DNA of 32,128 bases from Bacteroidales bacterium (GTDB lineage Bacteria; Bacteroidota; Bacteroidia; Bacteroidales; Tenuifilaceae): contig JAGPEQ010000025.1 in the NCBI GenBank assembly GCA_018056955.1, forward strand, positions 1 through 32,128. Reading direction: 5' to 3'. Numbering within the stretch: the first letter of the stretch is position 1; each line of letters begins with the position of its first letter. This document shows positions 1 to 7,761 of the stretch, one piece after another. Below the pieces are notes generated by a model, which worked only from the letters and a program-made list of their open reading frames with translations, did not search any database and was not told the DNA's origin. Position numbers and translations under genes: made by a program.

Positions 1-497
1 TCAACCTTAAAGTCAATCTTACCCTGCTTTACCTCCTTAACAGCCTTTTCAACTTCCATGGTAACCGTACCACTCTTGGGGTTTGGCATCAAACCGCGGG
101 GGCCAAGAATACGTCCTAAAGGACCTAACTTTGCCATAACCGAAGGCATGGTAATAATCACATCCACATCGGTCCATCCGCCCTTGATCTTTTCAATGTA
201 ATCGTCAAGGCCTACGTAGTCGGCTCCAGCCTGGCGAGCAGCCTCCTCCTTATCTGGAGTGCAAAGTACCAGAACGCGAACGTTCTTACCGGTACCATGA
301 GGAAGGGTTACAACACCACGAACCATCTGGTTGGCTTTACGGGGGTCAACCCCTAAGCGAATGTCGATATCAACCGATGCGTCGAACTTGGTGTATGTAA
401 TATCCTTCAACAGTGCGGCTGCTTCCGATAACTTGTAAGTCTTACCGGGCTCGATTTTCGACAGAGCAAGCTTCCTGTTTTTTGTCAGTTTAGTCAT
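1..497 (-). CDS. rplA: 50S ribosomal protein L1 (partial, C-terminus outside window)
   Basis: Ribosomal protein L1 binds 23S rRNA at the L1 stalk and takes part in release of the E-site tRNA; in many bacteria it also represses its own operon. The ATG is at 497-495 and about 165 codons are visible before the window edge; the family is about 230 residues long. Diagnostic stretches are the N-terminal [13 protein letters not shown], the central [12 protein letters not shown] and the [20 protein letters not shown] segment near the visible end, which is the L1 signature. It lies 20 bases behind rplK, as last visible gene of the secE-nusG-rplK-rplA run. Only the 3' end is missing; nothing looks broken. 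Confidence 0.97.
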   Translation of the reverse strand, partial: MTKLTKNRKLALSKIEPGKTYKLSEAAALLKDITYTKFDASVDIDIRLGVDPRKANQMVRGVVTLPHGTGKNVRVLVLCTPDKEEAARQAGADYVGLDDYIEKIKGGWTDVDVIITMPSVMAKLGPLGRILGPRGLMPNPKSGTVTMEVEKAVKEVKQGKIDFKV

Positions 498-517
498 TGC
501 GCAAATGAGGTTAAATG

Positions 518-958
518 TTAATTACCCGGGAATTCTCCGGTAACAGTGATACCCATGCTGCGGGCTGTACCTGCCACCATCTTCATTGCTGATTCAACGG
601 TGAAGCAGTTCAGATCCTGCATCTTTTCCTGGGCTATTTGTCGTACTTGCTCCCAGGTTACAGAGGCAACCTTTTTCCTGTTGGGCTCAGCCGACCCTTT
701 TTGTTGCTTGGTTATTTCAAGCAAGGTTACGGATACGGGTGGGGTCTTTACGACAAAATCAAACGACTTGTCGGTATAGTATGTAATAACCACAGGTAGC
801 ACTTTGCCTGCCTGTGCTTGAGTTCTGGCGTTGAACTGCTTGCAGAACTCCATAATATTTACCCCCTTGGAGCCAAGAGCAGGACCAATTGGTGGTGAAG
901 GGTTTGCAGCACCACCCTTAATCTGGAGTTTAATAAATCCAGCTACTTCTTTAGCCAT
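518..958 (-). CDS. rplK: 50S ribosomal protein L11
   Basis: L11 forms, with 23S rRNA, the GTPase-associated centre that contacts EF-G, IF2 and release factors and is needed for RelA activation. The 146-residue product has the normal length. The N-terminal domain shows the proline-rich linker-side motif [16 protein letters not shown] (about residues 20-35), and the C-terminal RNA-binding domain ends with the typical [10 protein letters not shown] segment (about residues 129-138). The ATG at 958 follows nusG by 21 bases and rplA follows by 20, so these genes are almost certainly one transcript. No oddity seen. Confidence 0.98.
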   Translation of the reverse strand: MAKEVAGFIKLQIKGGAANPSPPIGPALGSKGVNIMEFCKQFNARTQAQAGKVLPVVITYYTDKSFDFVVKTPPVSVTLLEITKQQKGSAEPNRKKVASVTWEQVRQIAQEKMQDLNCFTVESAMKMVAGTARSMGITVTGEFPGN

Positions 959-979
959 AGTGCGTTTGCTCTTTAATTA

Positions 980-1528
980 TTACTCCTTTTCAACTTGCAT
1001 AAAACTTAACTCCAGTGGAGTTTTACGGCCGAAGATTTTCACCATAACCTTCAGCTTCTTCTTCTCTTCGTTAATCTCTTCGATTACTCCAGAAAAAGAA
1101 TTGAATGGTCCATCAATTACTTTAACTGTTTCACCAACGTAGAACGGAACATTCAACTCTTCCTCGCTGTCCACCAATTCATCTACCTTGCCAAGTATTC
1201 TATTGACTTCGGCTTGACGAAGTGGAATCGGTTCTCCGGTTTTTGGGTCACCTAAAAAACCAAGGACATTGGGGATGTTTCGTAAGATGTGAGGAATTTC
1301 ACCTACCAGTGCAGCTTCAATCAGAACGTAGCCAGGGTAGTAGATTCTTTCCTTGCTGATTTTTTTGCCATTTCGGATCTGGTAAACTTTCTCAGTAGGA
1401 ATAAGAACCTGAGAGATAAAGTCGTCGAGTTTCAAACGCTTGATTTCGTTTTCCACCAACTCCTTTACCTTCTTCTCCTTACCACCAATGGCCCTAAGAA
1501 CATACCATTTTTTAACATTCTCTTCCAT
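980..1528 (-). CDS. nusG: Transcription termination/antitermination protein NusG
   Basis: NusG binds the clamp of RNA polymerase, modulates pausing and couples transcription to Rho or to the ribosome. The 182-residue product has the N-terminal NGN domain, beginning KKWYVLRAIGGKEKKV with the family's W-Y-(V/A)-(V/L)-(R/H) start and containing PGYVLIE around residue 65. The C-terminal KOW domain begins about residue 130 (VGETVKVIDGPFNSFSGVI). It sits 28 bases after secE and 21 before rplK, the near-universal secE-nusG-rplK order. Its length and domain layout are ordinary for NusG, with no sign of a specialised paralogue such as UpbY/LoaP, which would sit in a capsule locus. Confidence 0.97.
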   Translation of the reverse strand: MEENVKKWYVLRAIGGKEKKVKELVENEIKRLKLDDFISQVLIPTEKVYQIRNGKKISKERIYYPGYVLIEAALVGEIPHILRNIPNVLGFLGDPKTGEPIPLRQAEVNRILGKVDELVDSEEELNVPFYVGETVKVIDGPFNSFSGVIEEINEEKKKLKVMVKIFGRKTPLELSFMQVEKE

Positions 1529-1556
1529 TACAGCTCCTTCTTAGGCCGTTCTATTG

Positions 1557-1748
1557 TTAGCTAAGTACACGGTAAACGAACTCCATCAATCTTTCGAAAG
1601 AGAAGTCCATAACGAAGACAACCAGTGCGATTAAAAGGGAAGCAATCATAACAATTAATGCACTGGACTGAAGTTCTTTCCATGTTGGCCACGAAACTTT
1701 TTGCACCATCTCGGTGTAAACGTCGTGCAGGTACTGTGTAATTTTCAT
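1557..1748 (-). CDS. secE: Preprotein translocase subunit SecE
   Basis: SecE clamps the two halves of SecY in the inner-membrane Sec channel. This 63-residue protein is the short, single-membrane-span form found in most bacteria. An amphipathic N-terminal helix contains the conserved VSWPTWKEL segment (about residues 18-26), followed by one hydrophobic span at about residues 30-48. It lies between tRNA-Trp and nusG. Its ATG at 1748 is only 19 bases from the tRNA-Trp 3' end, so tRNA processing probably generates the 5' end of the secE message if they are co-transcribed (inference). Confidence 0.96.
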   Translation of the reverse strand: MKITQYLHDVYTEMVQKVSWPTWKELQSSALIVMIASLLIALVVFVMDFSFERLMEFVYRVLS

Positions 1749-1767
1749 GTCAACAGTTTGTGTTTAG

Positions 1768-1840
1768 CACGGGTGGAGAGACTCGAACTCCCAGCCAATG
1801 GTTTTGGAGACCACTACTCTACCAATTGAGCTACACCCGT
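1768..1840 (-). tRNA. tRNA-Trp (CCA anticodon)
   Basis: A 73-base cloverleaf reads on the minus strand: acceptor ACGGGTG pairs with CACCCGT, a G discriminator base follows (as expected for Trp), the anticodon loop is CTCCAAA with anticodon CCA, and the T-arm contains GTTCGAGTC. CCA is not encoded at the 3' end. It lies between tuf and secE, where many bacteria carry trpT or no tRNA. Confidence 0.97.
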
Positions 1841-1847
1841 ATAAGAC

Positions 1848-1874
1848 CCCCACGGTTCAAATGAACCGTTGGGG
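1848..1874 (-). other. Stable hairpin between tuf and tRNA-Trp
   Basis: An inverted repeat CCCCaACGGTTCA / TGAACCGTGGGG (one bulged base, tiny loop) occupies most of the gap between the tuf stop codon at 1885 and the tRNA. On the transcribed strand it is followed by GTCTTATA rather than a U-run, so it is not a classical terminator. It may be a processing stem or partial attenuator between tuf and trpT-secE-nusG (inference). Confidence 0.6.
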
Positions 1875-1884
1875 TACTATTGTA

Positions 1885-3075
1885 TTACTCAATAATGTCA
1901 ATTACCTGACCGGCACCAACAGTCCTACCACCTTCGCGGATAGCAAAGCGTAGGTTCTTGTTGATAGCAACAGGGTAGATAAGTTCTACAGTGATAGTTA
2001 CGTTATCGCCAGGCATTACCATTTCAACGCCTTCGGGAAGCATAATTTCACCGGTTACGTCGAGGGTACGTAGGTAGAACTGAGGACGGTAGTGGTTGTG
2101 GAAAGGAGTGTGACGGCCACCCTCTTCTTTCTTCAACACGTAAATCTCAGCTTTGAACTTGGTGTGAGGGGTAATTGAGCCTGGCTTAGCAATAACCATA
2201 CCACGCTTAATATCCTTCTTGTCAATACCGCGGAGTAGTAGACCTACGTTGTCGCCAACTTCACCCTGATCAAGGATCTTACGGAACATTTCAACACCGG
2301 TAACTACTGACTTCATAGGTTTGTCGTTGGTTAAACCTACGATTTCAACTTCGTCGCCAGTGTGGATAACGCCAGTTTCAATTCTACCGGTAGCAACAGT
2401 ACCACGACCAGTGATTGAGAATACGTCCTCAACAGGCATTAGGAATGGCTTTTCGTTGTCACGTGGAGGAATGGGAATGTACTCATCAACAGCATTCATG
2501 AGTTCCATTACCTTTTCAACCCACTGTGGTTCGCCGTTTAGGGCACCAAGAGCTGAACCACGGATAACGGGTACGTTATCGCCATCGAACTGATAGAAGC
2601 TCAAGAGCTCACGTACTTCCATTTCAACGAGGTCAAGCATTTCAGCATCGTCAACCATGTCGCACTTGTTCAGGAACACAACGATCCTAGGAACGTTTAC
2701 CTGACGAGCGAGAAGGATGTGCTCACGGGTTTGAGGCATAGGACCATCAGTAGCAGCTACAACAAGGATAGCGCCGTCCATCTGGGCAGCACCAGTAACC
2801 ATGTTCTTAACATAGTCAGCGTGACCAGGACAGTCAACGTGAGCGTAGTGACGGTTCTCAGTTTGATACTCAACGTGAGCGGTGTTAATGGTAATACCGC
2901 GCTCTTTTTCTTCAGGAGCGTTGTCGATAGAGTCGAATGAACGGAATTCGGAAAGACCCTTTTCAGCTAATATTTTAGTAATAGCAGCGGTAAGGGTAGT
3001 CTTACCATGGTCAACGTGGCCAATGGTACCGATGTTCACGTGCGGTTTCGACCTATCAAATTTTTCTTTAGCCAT
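1885..3075 (-). CDS. tuf: Elongation factor Tu
   Basis: EF-Tu carries aminoacyl-tRNA to the ribosomal A site as a GTP complex. The 396-residue product is full length. GTPase motifs are all present: the P-loop GHVDHGKT (residues 19-26), DCPGH (81-85) and NKCD (136-139), plus the switch I region with KERGITI around residues 57-63. Domains II and III follow through to the C-terminal [10 protein letters not shown]. It sits downstream of four tRNAs (Thr, Tyr, Gly, Thr) and upstream of tRNA-Trp and secE. The tRNA-tuf arrangement matches the tufB locus of enterobacteria. It is probably transcribed from the strong promoter at 3565-3597. Confidence 0.99.
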   Translation of the reverse strand: MAKEKFDRSKPHVNIGTIGHVDHGKTTLTAAITKILAEKGLSEFRSFDSIDNAPEEKERGITINTAHVEYQTENRHYAHVDCPGHADYVKNMVTGAAQMDGAILVVAATDGPMPQTREHILLARQVNVPRIVVFLNKCDMVDDAEMLDLVEMEVRELLSFYQFDGDNVPVIRGSALGALNGEPQWVEKVMELMNAVDEYIPIPPRDNEKPFLMPVEDVFSITGRGTVATGRIETGVIHTGDEVEIVGLTNDKPMKSVVTGVEMFRKILDQGEVGDNVGLLLRGIDKKDIKRGMVIAKPGSITPHTKFKAEIYVLKKEEGGRHTPFHNHYRPQFYLRTLDVTGEIMLPEGVEMVMPGDNVTITVELIYPVAINKNLRFAIREGGRTVGAGQVIDIIE

Positions 3076-3141
3076 AGTTTTCTGGTATTAATTTAAAATT
3101 AGTATTAAAAACTTGATTGTCTCATACAACACAAAAAATTG

Positions 3142-3213
3142 AGCCGATGACGAGAATTGAACTCGTGACCCCTTCCTTACCAAGGAAGTGCTCTACCTCT
3201 GAGCTACATCGGC
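3142..3213 (-). tRNA. tRNA-Thr (GGT anticodon)
   Basis: A 72-base cloverleaf: acceptor GCCGATG pairs with CATCGGC, discriminator T, anticodon stem CTTCC/GGAAG with loop TTGGTAA (anticodon GGT), T-loop GTTCAATTC. It is the tRNA nearest to tuf, matching thrT in the enterobacterial tufB operon. CCA is not encoded. Confidence 0.97.
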
Positions 3214-3223
3214 TTACAGGTAG

Positions 3224-3296
3224 AGCGGGAGACGAGACTCGAACCCGCGACCCTCAGCTTGGAAGGCTGATGCTCTACCGACTGAGCTACTCCCGC
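3224..3296 (-). tRNA. tRNA-Gly (TCC anticodon)
   Basis: A 73-base cloverleaf: acceptor GCGGGAG/CTCCCGC, discriminator T, anticodon stem TCAGC/GCTGA with loop CTTCCAA (anticodon TCC), T-loop GTTCGAGTC. Third of the four tRNAs before tuf, in the position of glyT. Confidence 0.97.
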
Positions 3297-3336
3297 ATGC
3301 CACCAACCCTGCAGGACTGGTGTCAACCCTGTTTTG

Positions 3337-3419
3337 TGGGGAGAGCAGGATTCGAACCTACGAAGGCATAAGCCAGCAGATTTACAGTCTGCCCCAGTTG
3401 GCCACTTTGGTATCTCCCC
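3337..3419 (-). tRNA. tRNA-Tyr (GTA anticodon)
   Basis: An 83-base class II tRNA with a long variable arm. Acceptor GGGGAGA/TCTCCCC, discriminator A, anticodon loop CTGTAAA (anticodon GTA), T-loop GTTCGAATC. In the position of tyrU. Confidence 0.97.
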
Positions 3420-3435
3420 AACCTGTTTTGCTTTG

Positions 3436-3509
3436 AGCCGATGGAGGGATTCGAACCCCCGACCAGCTGATTACAAATCAGCTGCTCTGGCCAACTGAGC
3501 TACATCGGC
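3436..3509 (-). tRNA. tRNA-Thr (TGT anticodon)
   Basis: A 74-base cloverleaf: acceptor GCCGATG/CATCGGC, discriminator T, anticodon stem GCTGA/TCAGC with loop TTTGTAA (anticodon TGT), T-loop GTTCGAATC. First gene of the tRNA-tuf transcript, about 55 bases behind the promoter -7 box, in the position of thrU. Confidence 0.97.
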
Positions 3510-3564
3510 AATCAAAGTGTTTTTGCACTATTTTAAGGAACGTTTACCTCCTGAAATCGGATTG

Positions 3565-3597
3565 CAAATGTATAACAATTTTAATTATCTGCAAAAA
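3565..3597 (-). promoter_or_regulatory. Promoter of the tRNA-tuf operon
   Basis: On the minus strand a -33 box TTTTTG (3597-3592) is followed after exactly 19 bases by TACATTTG (3572-3565). That fits the Bacteroidota sigma-A consensus (TTTG / TAnnTTTG, about 19-20 bases apart). The surrounding stretch is AT-rich. The first tRNA begins about 55 bases further on. Start of transcription itself is inferred. Confidence 0.75.
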
Positions 3598-3667
3598 TTT
3601 TTATCTTTTTATGTAACCTTTTTTAGTACAATTTTCATAATCCATCTGTCTGTTTTGACCTGTTACA

Positions 3668-3696
3668 GCAAAAAATGAAGCCCTTTCGGGCTTCAT
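3668..3696 (-). terminator. Intrinsic terminator after hpf
   Basis: Perfect stem ATGAAGCCC/GGGCTTCAT with a GAAA-type tetraloop, followed on the minus strand by a run of Ts. It starts about 30 bases after the hpf stop codon and separates hpf from the tRNA-tuf promoter. Confidence 0.85.
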
Positions 3697-3728
3697 CTGT
3701 TTTGTTTTTAGTCTATTTTTTGGGTTTG

Positions 3729-4028
3729 CTATACCCCTCTTAGCTTTTCCTTAAACTTTTTAACTTGACCCTTCAGCACATCAATACATAGGTCAGTAGC
3801 CTCTTCAAAGGTTTTCCCTTTACGTTGGGCAAACAAATCGTTGCCAGGCACCTTAAGGCGGAATTCAACAACCTTGTTTTCCATGTCCTGGCTATTTTCC
3901 AACTTTAGGTACACCTCGGTTTCCACGATGTTGTCAAAATAGCGCTCAAGTTTTGCAGCTTTCTTCTCAACGTAATCAAGAAGCTTCCGGTCAGCATCAA
4001 ACTTGATGGATTGAATTTTAACGTTCAT
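3729..4028 (-). CDS. hpf: Ribosome hibernation promoting factor, short form (HPF/RaiA family)
   Basis: Members of this family bind the 30S decoding region in slow growth and help ribosomes dimerise or stay idle. The 99-residue product is the short form: only the S30AE beta-alpha-beta-beta-beta-alpha domain (VKIQSIKFDADRKLLDYVEKKAAKLERYFD at the N-terminus is split here as residues 3-32), ending KFKEKLRGV without the long C-terminal dimerisation domain of Gram-positive long HPF. It follows the recombinase gene by 20 bases and ends just before a strong terminator, so the two are probably co-transcribed. In Bacteroidota the rpsU-xerC-hpf-tRNA-tuf order is common, which ties a hibernation factor to the translation machinery. 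Confidence 0.93.
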   Translation of the reverse strand: MNVKIQSIKFDADRKLLDYVEKKAAKLERYFDNIVETEVYLKLENSQDMENKVVEFRLKVPGNDLFAQRKGKTFEEATDLCIDVLKGQVKKFKEKLRGV

Positions 4029-4048
4029 AATAAATCCTCCTTTTGGTT

Positions 4049-4933
4049 TTAGGCTCGTGGATGAGCCTGGTTATAATTGTTTTTAAGTTTTTCGAATGTG
4101 CTGTGGGTGTACACCTGGGTAGCCAGTAAGCTTGAGTGGCCAAGCAGCTCTTTGATGGCATTCAAATCGGCACCCTTATTTAGCAAATGGGTTGCAAAGC
4201 TGTGCCTTAGCACGTGGGGGCTCCTTTTTTGAAGTGGTGTAATCAAGGTTAAGTAGTGGTTTACTACTCTGTATACGAGTTTTGGGTAAACCGGTTTACC
4301 TTTTGGCGTAACAAAAAAACTAACAGTATCGGAAAATTTTTTGTTTCGTTCCTCAAGGTACTCCACAACCAAATCTTTAAGATCCGGATGAATGGGAATG
4401 ATACGTTCCTTGCTACCCTTCCCCATTACCTTAATGGTCATTGAATCCACATCGACCGATTGGAGGGTAAGCCCAACTAGCTCCGATAGGCGCATACCGG
4501 TAAAATAGAACATGGTTATTATTAGCCGGTTACGTAAGCCCTCAAAATCATCGCCAAACAGGTCGTTGGTATTAAGTTTTGCCATGTCGGCTTCAGGTAC
4601 AAATTCAGGTAAGCGCTTACTGGTTTTGGGCGAAACTACACGTTTCATGGGATTGTTAGCAATTACGCCTTGGCGTAATAGGTACTTATAGAATGTGCGA
4701 AGCGATGAAAGTTTACGGTTAACCGAACGGGTTGATAGGCCTTGGCTAACTAAGTTCGACATCCATGCCCTGATGGTCCTATGGCTAATGTGTTCAATAG
4801 CTTCGGTACTTGCGGGATTGACTCCTGAATAGCTGAAGAAGGAATGCAGATCATCGCCATACGAGCGTATGGTGTGTGATGAGTAACCCTTCTCTATATC
4901 AAGGTATTTAAGAAATGAGGCCAGCATATCCAT
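4049..4933 (-). CDS. xerC: Tyrosine recombinase, XerC/XerD type
   Basis: Site-specific recombinase expected to resolve chromosome dimers at dif with a partner Xer protein. With the start chosen here it is 294 residues, the usual Xer length. The N-terminal SAM-like DNA-binding domain spans about residues 1-90 (FLKYLDIEKGYSSHTIRSY). The catalytic domain has all tyrosine-recombinase residues: R148 (TGMRLSE), K172 (MGKGSKER), H240-x-x-R243 (HVLRH), H266 (LLGHSS) and nucleophile Y275 (TQVYTHST). The frame stays open upstream to an ATG at 5002, but that extension lies across the rpsU terminator (4968-4996) and encodes an unrelated hydrophobic stretch. ATG 4933 or 4927 is therefore preferred. XerC versus XerD cannot be settled from sequence alone; location points to housekeeping, not a mobile element. 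Confidence 0.9.
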   Translation of the reverse strand: MDMLASFLKYLDIEKGYSSHTIRSYGDDLHSFFSYSGVNPASTEAIEHISHRTIRAWMSNLVSQGLSTRSVNRKLSSLRTFYKYLLRQGVIANNPMKRVVSPKTSKRLPEFVPEADMAKLNTNDLFGDDFEGLRNRLIITMFYFTGMRLSELVGLTLQSVDVDSMTIKVMGKGSKERIIPIHPDLKDLVVEYLEERNKKFSDTVSFFVTPKGKPVYPKLVYRVVNHYLTLITPLQKRSPHVLRHSFATHLLNKGADLNAIKELLGHSSLLATQVYTHSTFEKLKNNYNQAHPRA

Positions 4934-4967
4934 TGAATGCAATATAGTTTTTTTCAAACTAAAAAGC

Positions 4968-4996
4968 AAAAAAAAATCAGGCAAAATAGCCTGATT
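4968..4996 (-). terminator. Intrinsic terminator after rpsU
   Basis: Minus-strand stem AATCAGGC / GCCTGATT (8 bp, 6-base loop) followed by nine Ts. It lies about 25 bases behind the rpsU stop codon and upstream of the true recombinase start. Confidence 0.88.
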
Positions 4997-5020
4997 ATGC
5001 ATTCAACTGAACATCAGCAT

Positions 5021-5212
5021 CTACTCTTCCTGCTGCTGTAGCTTCTGAATGTAAATGGCTCTTTTGATCTGCTCCCTACGAGCAACCGAAGGTTTAACGT
5101 AAGCTTGACGGGAACGTAACTCCCTCATAATACCGGTTTTTTCAAACTTACGCTTGAATTTTTTTAGAGCTCTTTCAATATTTTCGCCTTCTTTAACTGG
5201 TACTATAATCAT
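5021..5212 (-). CDS. rpsU: 30S ribosomal protein S21
   Basis: Small basic 30S subunit protein that sits near the anti-Shine-Dalgarno end of 16S rRNA. In Bacteroidota, S21 together with S18 and S6 has been linked to sequestering the anti-SD sequence, explaining weak SD use in the phylum (established knowledge). The 63 residues include the family signature EGENIERALKKFKRKFEKTG (residues 8-27) and the basic RREQIKRA segment. It has its own promoter (5235-5266) and terminator (4968-4996), so it is likely a monocistronic abundant message with some read-through into the recombinase gene. Confidence 0.96.
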   Translation of the reverse strand: MIIVPVKEGENIERALKKFKRKFEKTGIMRELRSRQAYVKPSVARREQIKRAIYIQKLQQQEE

Positions 5213-5234
5213 GTTTATCGAATTTTATGAGCTG

Positions 5235-5266
5235 CAAAATTATAATGTTTTGATTTTAATACAAAA
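5235..5266 (-). promoter_or_regulatory. Promoter of rpsU
   Basis: Minus-strand TTTTG (5266-5262), 19-base spacer, TAATTTTG (5242-5235): a full match to the Bacteroidota -33/-7 pattern, 23 bases before the rpsU ATG. Confidence 0.75.
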
Positions 5267-5322
5267 TATTTTAGTCTTTTTTTGTGGAAATTATTCCAAT
5301 TGTTTGTGAAGTATCAATTTTA

Positions 5323-6228
5323 CTATAAATCAAGGTAATGTTTTAGCTTTTCGAACCGGTCGCGAGGTAAAAGCTTGTTCTTCCATAGCTCATCAAGTGT
5401 TTTAATGGTACCTTTTTGTGAGCGGTAGTAAATAATTGCTTTAGCCTGATAATCGTTCACATAGGGATGGATTCTCAGGTCATCGTACTTAATTAGATTT
5501 ATGTTGATTTTTCGAATACGGGTAGTGTCGATATATATGTTTGGCCTTAGCTGGTCAACCAGTTGCGGAGTAAATCCATAAACCTCGACAAGCTGATCAA
5601 TACTATAAAATCCACCGAGTAGGTTCCTGTAACCCACAATCCGCTTTGCGTAGTTACTTCCTATACCTTTAAGTTTTAGTAATGAGAGGGTATCGGCACC
5701 ATTGAGCTCCACAAGAATGGACTTGGTATCAATAACCCTATCATGGCTAATAGTATCGGCAAGTGGTGCTATACGTACCAGCGGCTTTAGCCTTGCCTTT
5801 GTAGCCGAGTCGATAACAAAAATTTTATCGATATCGTCAGGAGTCCTGAAACGCCCCCCTTTAGACCTATACTTAACAAGTACCTCAGCTTGCTTTCGGC
5901 TTAACCCCAATTCCATTAAGCTGTCAAGGCTTACGGTGTTGGGATCAAATAAAAATGATTTTTTAGTTCGGGGGAGTTCCATCTCGGCCTCAATACCCGA
6001 AGGTGGCTCAATAACTTTCTCGGGCTCATGGTACTGGAGAGTTAAAAAGAAACTATCGGCTTTTTGAACAAGCATGGGATCGGGAGGGGAAACAACATTG
6101 AAATACTTTTTATACAGGTACGGAGCCACAGCCAAGAGCAAAACTAATAGAACCAGAATAATGGTTCCATTTCGTTCGCCCCTTGAAAAGTATAAGAAGC
6201 TTTTAACGCTAACCCAAATCCGCTTCAT
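5323..6228 (-). CDS. Membrane-anchored helix-hairpin-helix (ComEA-like) protein
   Basis: Probable DNA-binding or DNA-associated envelope protein of the ComEA/HhH superfamily; its precise job is unknown. The start used is ATG 6228 (301 residues); an in-frame TTG nine bases upstream is less likely. One transmembrane segment at about residues 21-38 (TIILVLLVLLLAVAPYLY) follows a basic N-terminus, so the rest would be periplasmic. Three HhH-like units follow: residues about 98-153 (LGLSRKQAEVLVKYR), 170-230 (LKGIGSNYAKRIVGYR, the best match to the ComEA motif) and 243-300. Bacterial ComEA proteins bind incoming DNA in natural competence, but they are usually smaller with one double-HhH unit, so function is only inferred. 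It is transcribed toward rpsU but rpsU has its own promoter. Confidence 0.8.
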   Translation of the reverse strand: MKRIWVSVKSFLYFSRGERNGTIILVLLVLLLAVAPYLYKKYFNVVSPPDPMLVQKADSFFLTLQYHEPEKVIEPPSGIEAEMELPRTKKSFLFDPNTVSLDSLMELGLSRKQAEVLVKYRSKGGRFRTPDDIDKIFVIDSATKARLKPLVRIAPLADTISHDRVIDTKSILVELNGADTLSLLKLKGIGSNYAKRIVGYRNLLGGFYSIDQLVEVYGFTPQLVDQLRPNIYIDTTRIRKININLIKYDDLRIHPYVNDYQAKAIIYYRSQKGTIKTLDELWKNKLLPRDRFEKLKHYLDL

Positions 6229-6291
6229 GGCTAGCAAATAGTTCTAGTACCAAATATCGCGAAAAATGATGAATGAAGCAATAGGTTATAA

Positions 6292-7752
6292 CTAGGTGTA
6301 CAATCTTCCTGCTTTCCACCTATTCCAGTAACTATCCAAATCGGTCCGCACCTCTTTAGCCATAAAAATCATTCCTAGGATATTTGGAAAAGCCATACCT
6401 AAGATCATCATGTCGGAGAAATCCATGACAGCCCAAAGGTTCGAAGCGCTACCCACAACAATACAAAGTAAAAAAATGATGTAGTATAGCTTGGTTGATG
6501 CCTCAGGTACAGGAATAATCCCGTTCAAACGTTTCTCAAAAAGGTAGTTAAAGCCTTTGAGGCCATAGTATGACCAGCTGATCATGGTTGAAAAAGCGAA
6601 TAGTAAGATAGCAATAGCCAGCAGATATGGGAACCAAGGTAATACAGTGGCAAATGCGGCTGAAGTTAGCTGGGCTCCCTGTAAACCAGAACTATTACCA
6701 GCTAAACCAGCAAAATTTATTACTAAAGCGGTCATGGTGCATACCACTACAGTATCGATGAATGGTTCAAGCAAAGCTACAATGCCCTCACTAACAGGCT
6801 CATCGGTTCGGGCAGTTGAATGTGCAATGGAAGCGGAACCTATCCCTGCCTCGTTGGAAAATGCTCCCCGTTGAAACCCAACAATAAACGCACCAAAAAA
6901 ACCACCAGCAATGGATTTGAGTCCAAATGCCTGCTCAATGATTTGACTGAAAACCTCCCCCATCCGGGAAATGTTTAGAAAAATAATTACCATGGATGCT
7001 GAAATGTAGAGGATAACCATGAAAGGAACTATCCGCGAGGCAACACTGGCAATGCTTTTTATTCCCCCCAGGACTACTAAACCCACCAGCAAGGCCATGG
7101 CAATACCAAAATAGGCTCCCTTACCATTTAACCAGGGTATGATGAAAGCCATTTGCGAAAATGCCTGATTGGCCTGAAACATATTTCCACCGCCAAACGA
7201 TGCACCAATTACTAAAACCGAAAAGGTTACTGCCAGTATATTACCTATAGTTTTCATGTTACGCTTGGCAAGCCCTTGACTCAGGTAGTACATGGGCCCT
7301 CCCGATACCCTACCCTTTGAGTCAATCAATCTATACTTTTGCCCTAGCGTGCACTCGGTAAACTTAAGCGACATGCCCAGCAGCCCAGCCATTATCATCC
7401 AGAATGTTGCGCCAGGCCCCCCAACGCTTATGGCGACTGCAACACCCGCAATATTTCCCAAACCAACAGTTGCTGAAAGAGCGGTAGATAAGGCTTGAAA
7501 ATGGGATACCTCTCCCTTTTTGCTATTCTTATCGAGCCTACCCGAAGTGATTTGGATTGAATGCCAAAAAGCACGGATGTTGATAAATCCCATGCGGAAA
7601 GTAAAATAAACTCCCCAAACCATTAGCCACATTACAACAAAAGGAAACCGGAAACCTATTTCAACCCCAAAAGTTCTAAAGGGGTCCCAGAACAGAAAAC
7701 TCGATAGTACCCTGACCAGTGGCTCAAATATGGAATTAATTAGCTCATCCAT
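6292..7752 (-). CDS. Sodium:alanine (AGCS family) amino acid symporter
   Basis: Na+-coupled importer for alanine, glycine or a similar small amino acid in the inner membrane. The 486-residue length and about 10-11 hydrophobic segments fit the AGCS family. Family hallmarks are the GLGNIAGVAVAISVGGPGA segment (near residue 96), GGPMYYL (near residue 150) and the long NEAGIGSASIAHSTARTDEP signature followed by EPFIDT (near residue 300). It starts 9 bases behind the NSS transporter gene, so both are one operon. The substrate cannot be read from the sequence. The organism also encodes Na+-NQR in this window, which would supply the sodium gradient (inference). Confidence 0.93.
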   Translation of the reverse strand: MDELINSIFEPLVRVLSSFLFWDPFRTFGVEIGFRFPFVVMWLMVWGVYFTFRMGFINIRAFWHSIQITSGRLDKNSKKGEVSHFQALSTALSATVGLGNIAGVAVAISVGGPGATFWMIMAGLLGMSLKFTECTLGQKYRLIDSKGRVSGGPMYYLSQGLAKRNMKTIGNILAVTFSVLVIGASFGGGNMFQANQAFSQMAFIIPWLNGKGAYFGIAMALLVGLVVLGGIKSIASVASRIVPFMVILYISASMVIIFLNISRMGEVFSQIIEQAFGLKSIAGGFFGAFIVGFQRGAFSNEAGIGSASIAHSTARTDEPVSEGIVALLEPFIDTVVVCTMTALVINFAGLAGNSSGLQGAQLTSAAFATVLPWFPYLLAIAILLFAFSTMISWSYYGLKGFNYLFEKRLNGIIPVPEASTKLYYIIFLLCIVVGSASNLWAVMDFSDMMILGMAFPNILGMIFMAKEVRTDLDSYWNRWKAGRLYT

Positions 7753-7761
7753 TCCCTTAGT

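Noticed and set aside
3117-3371. Plus-strand frame across the tRNA cluster (DETRTRDPQLGR-like peptide)
   Set aside because: This is the well-known spurious translation of tRNA genes on the opposite strand.
4049-4933. Integrase of a mobile element with tRNA attachment site
   Set aside because: Although next to tRNAs, it sits in the conserved rpsU-xerC-hpf housekeeping order, and no element genes or att repeats are seen.
4934-5002. N-terminal extension of the recombinase
   Set aside because: Lies over the rpsU terminator and lacks Xer similarity.
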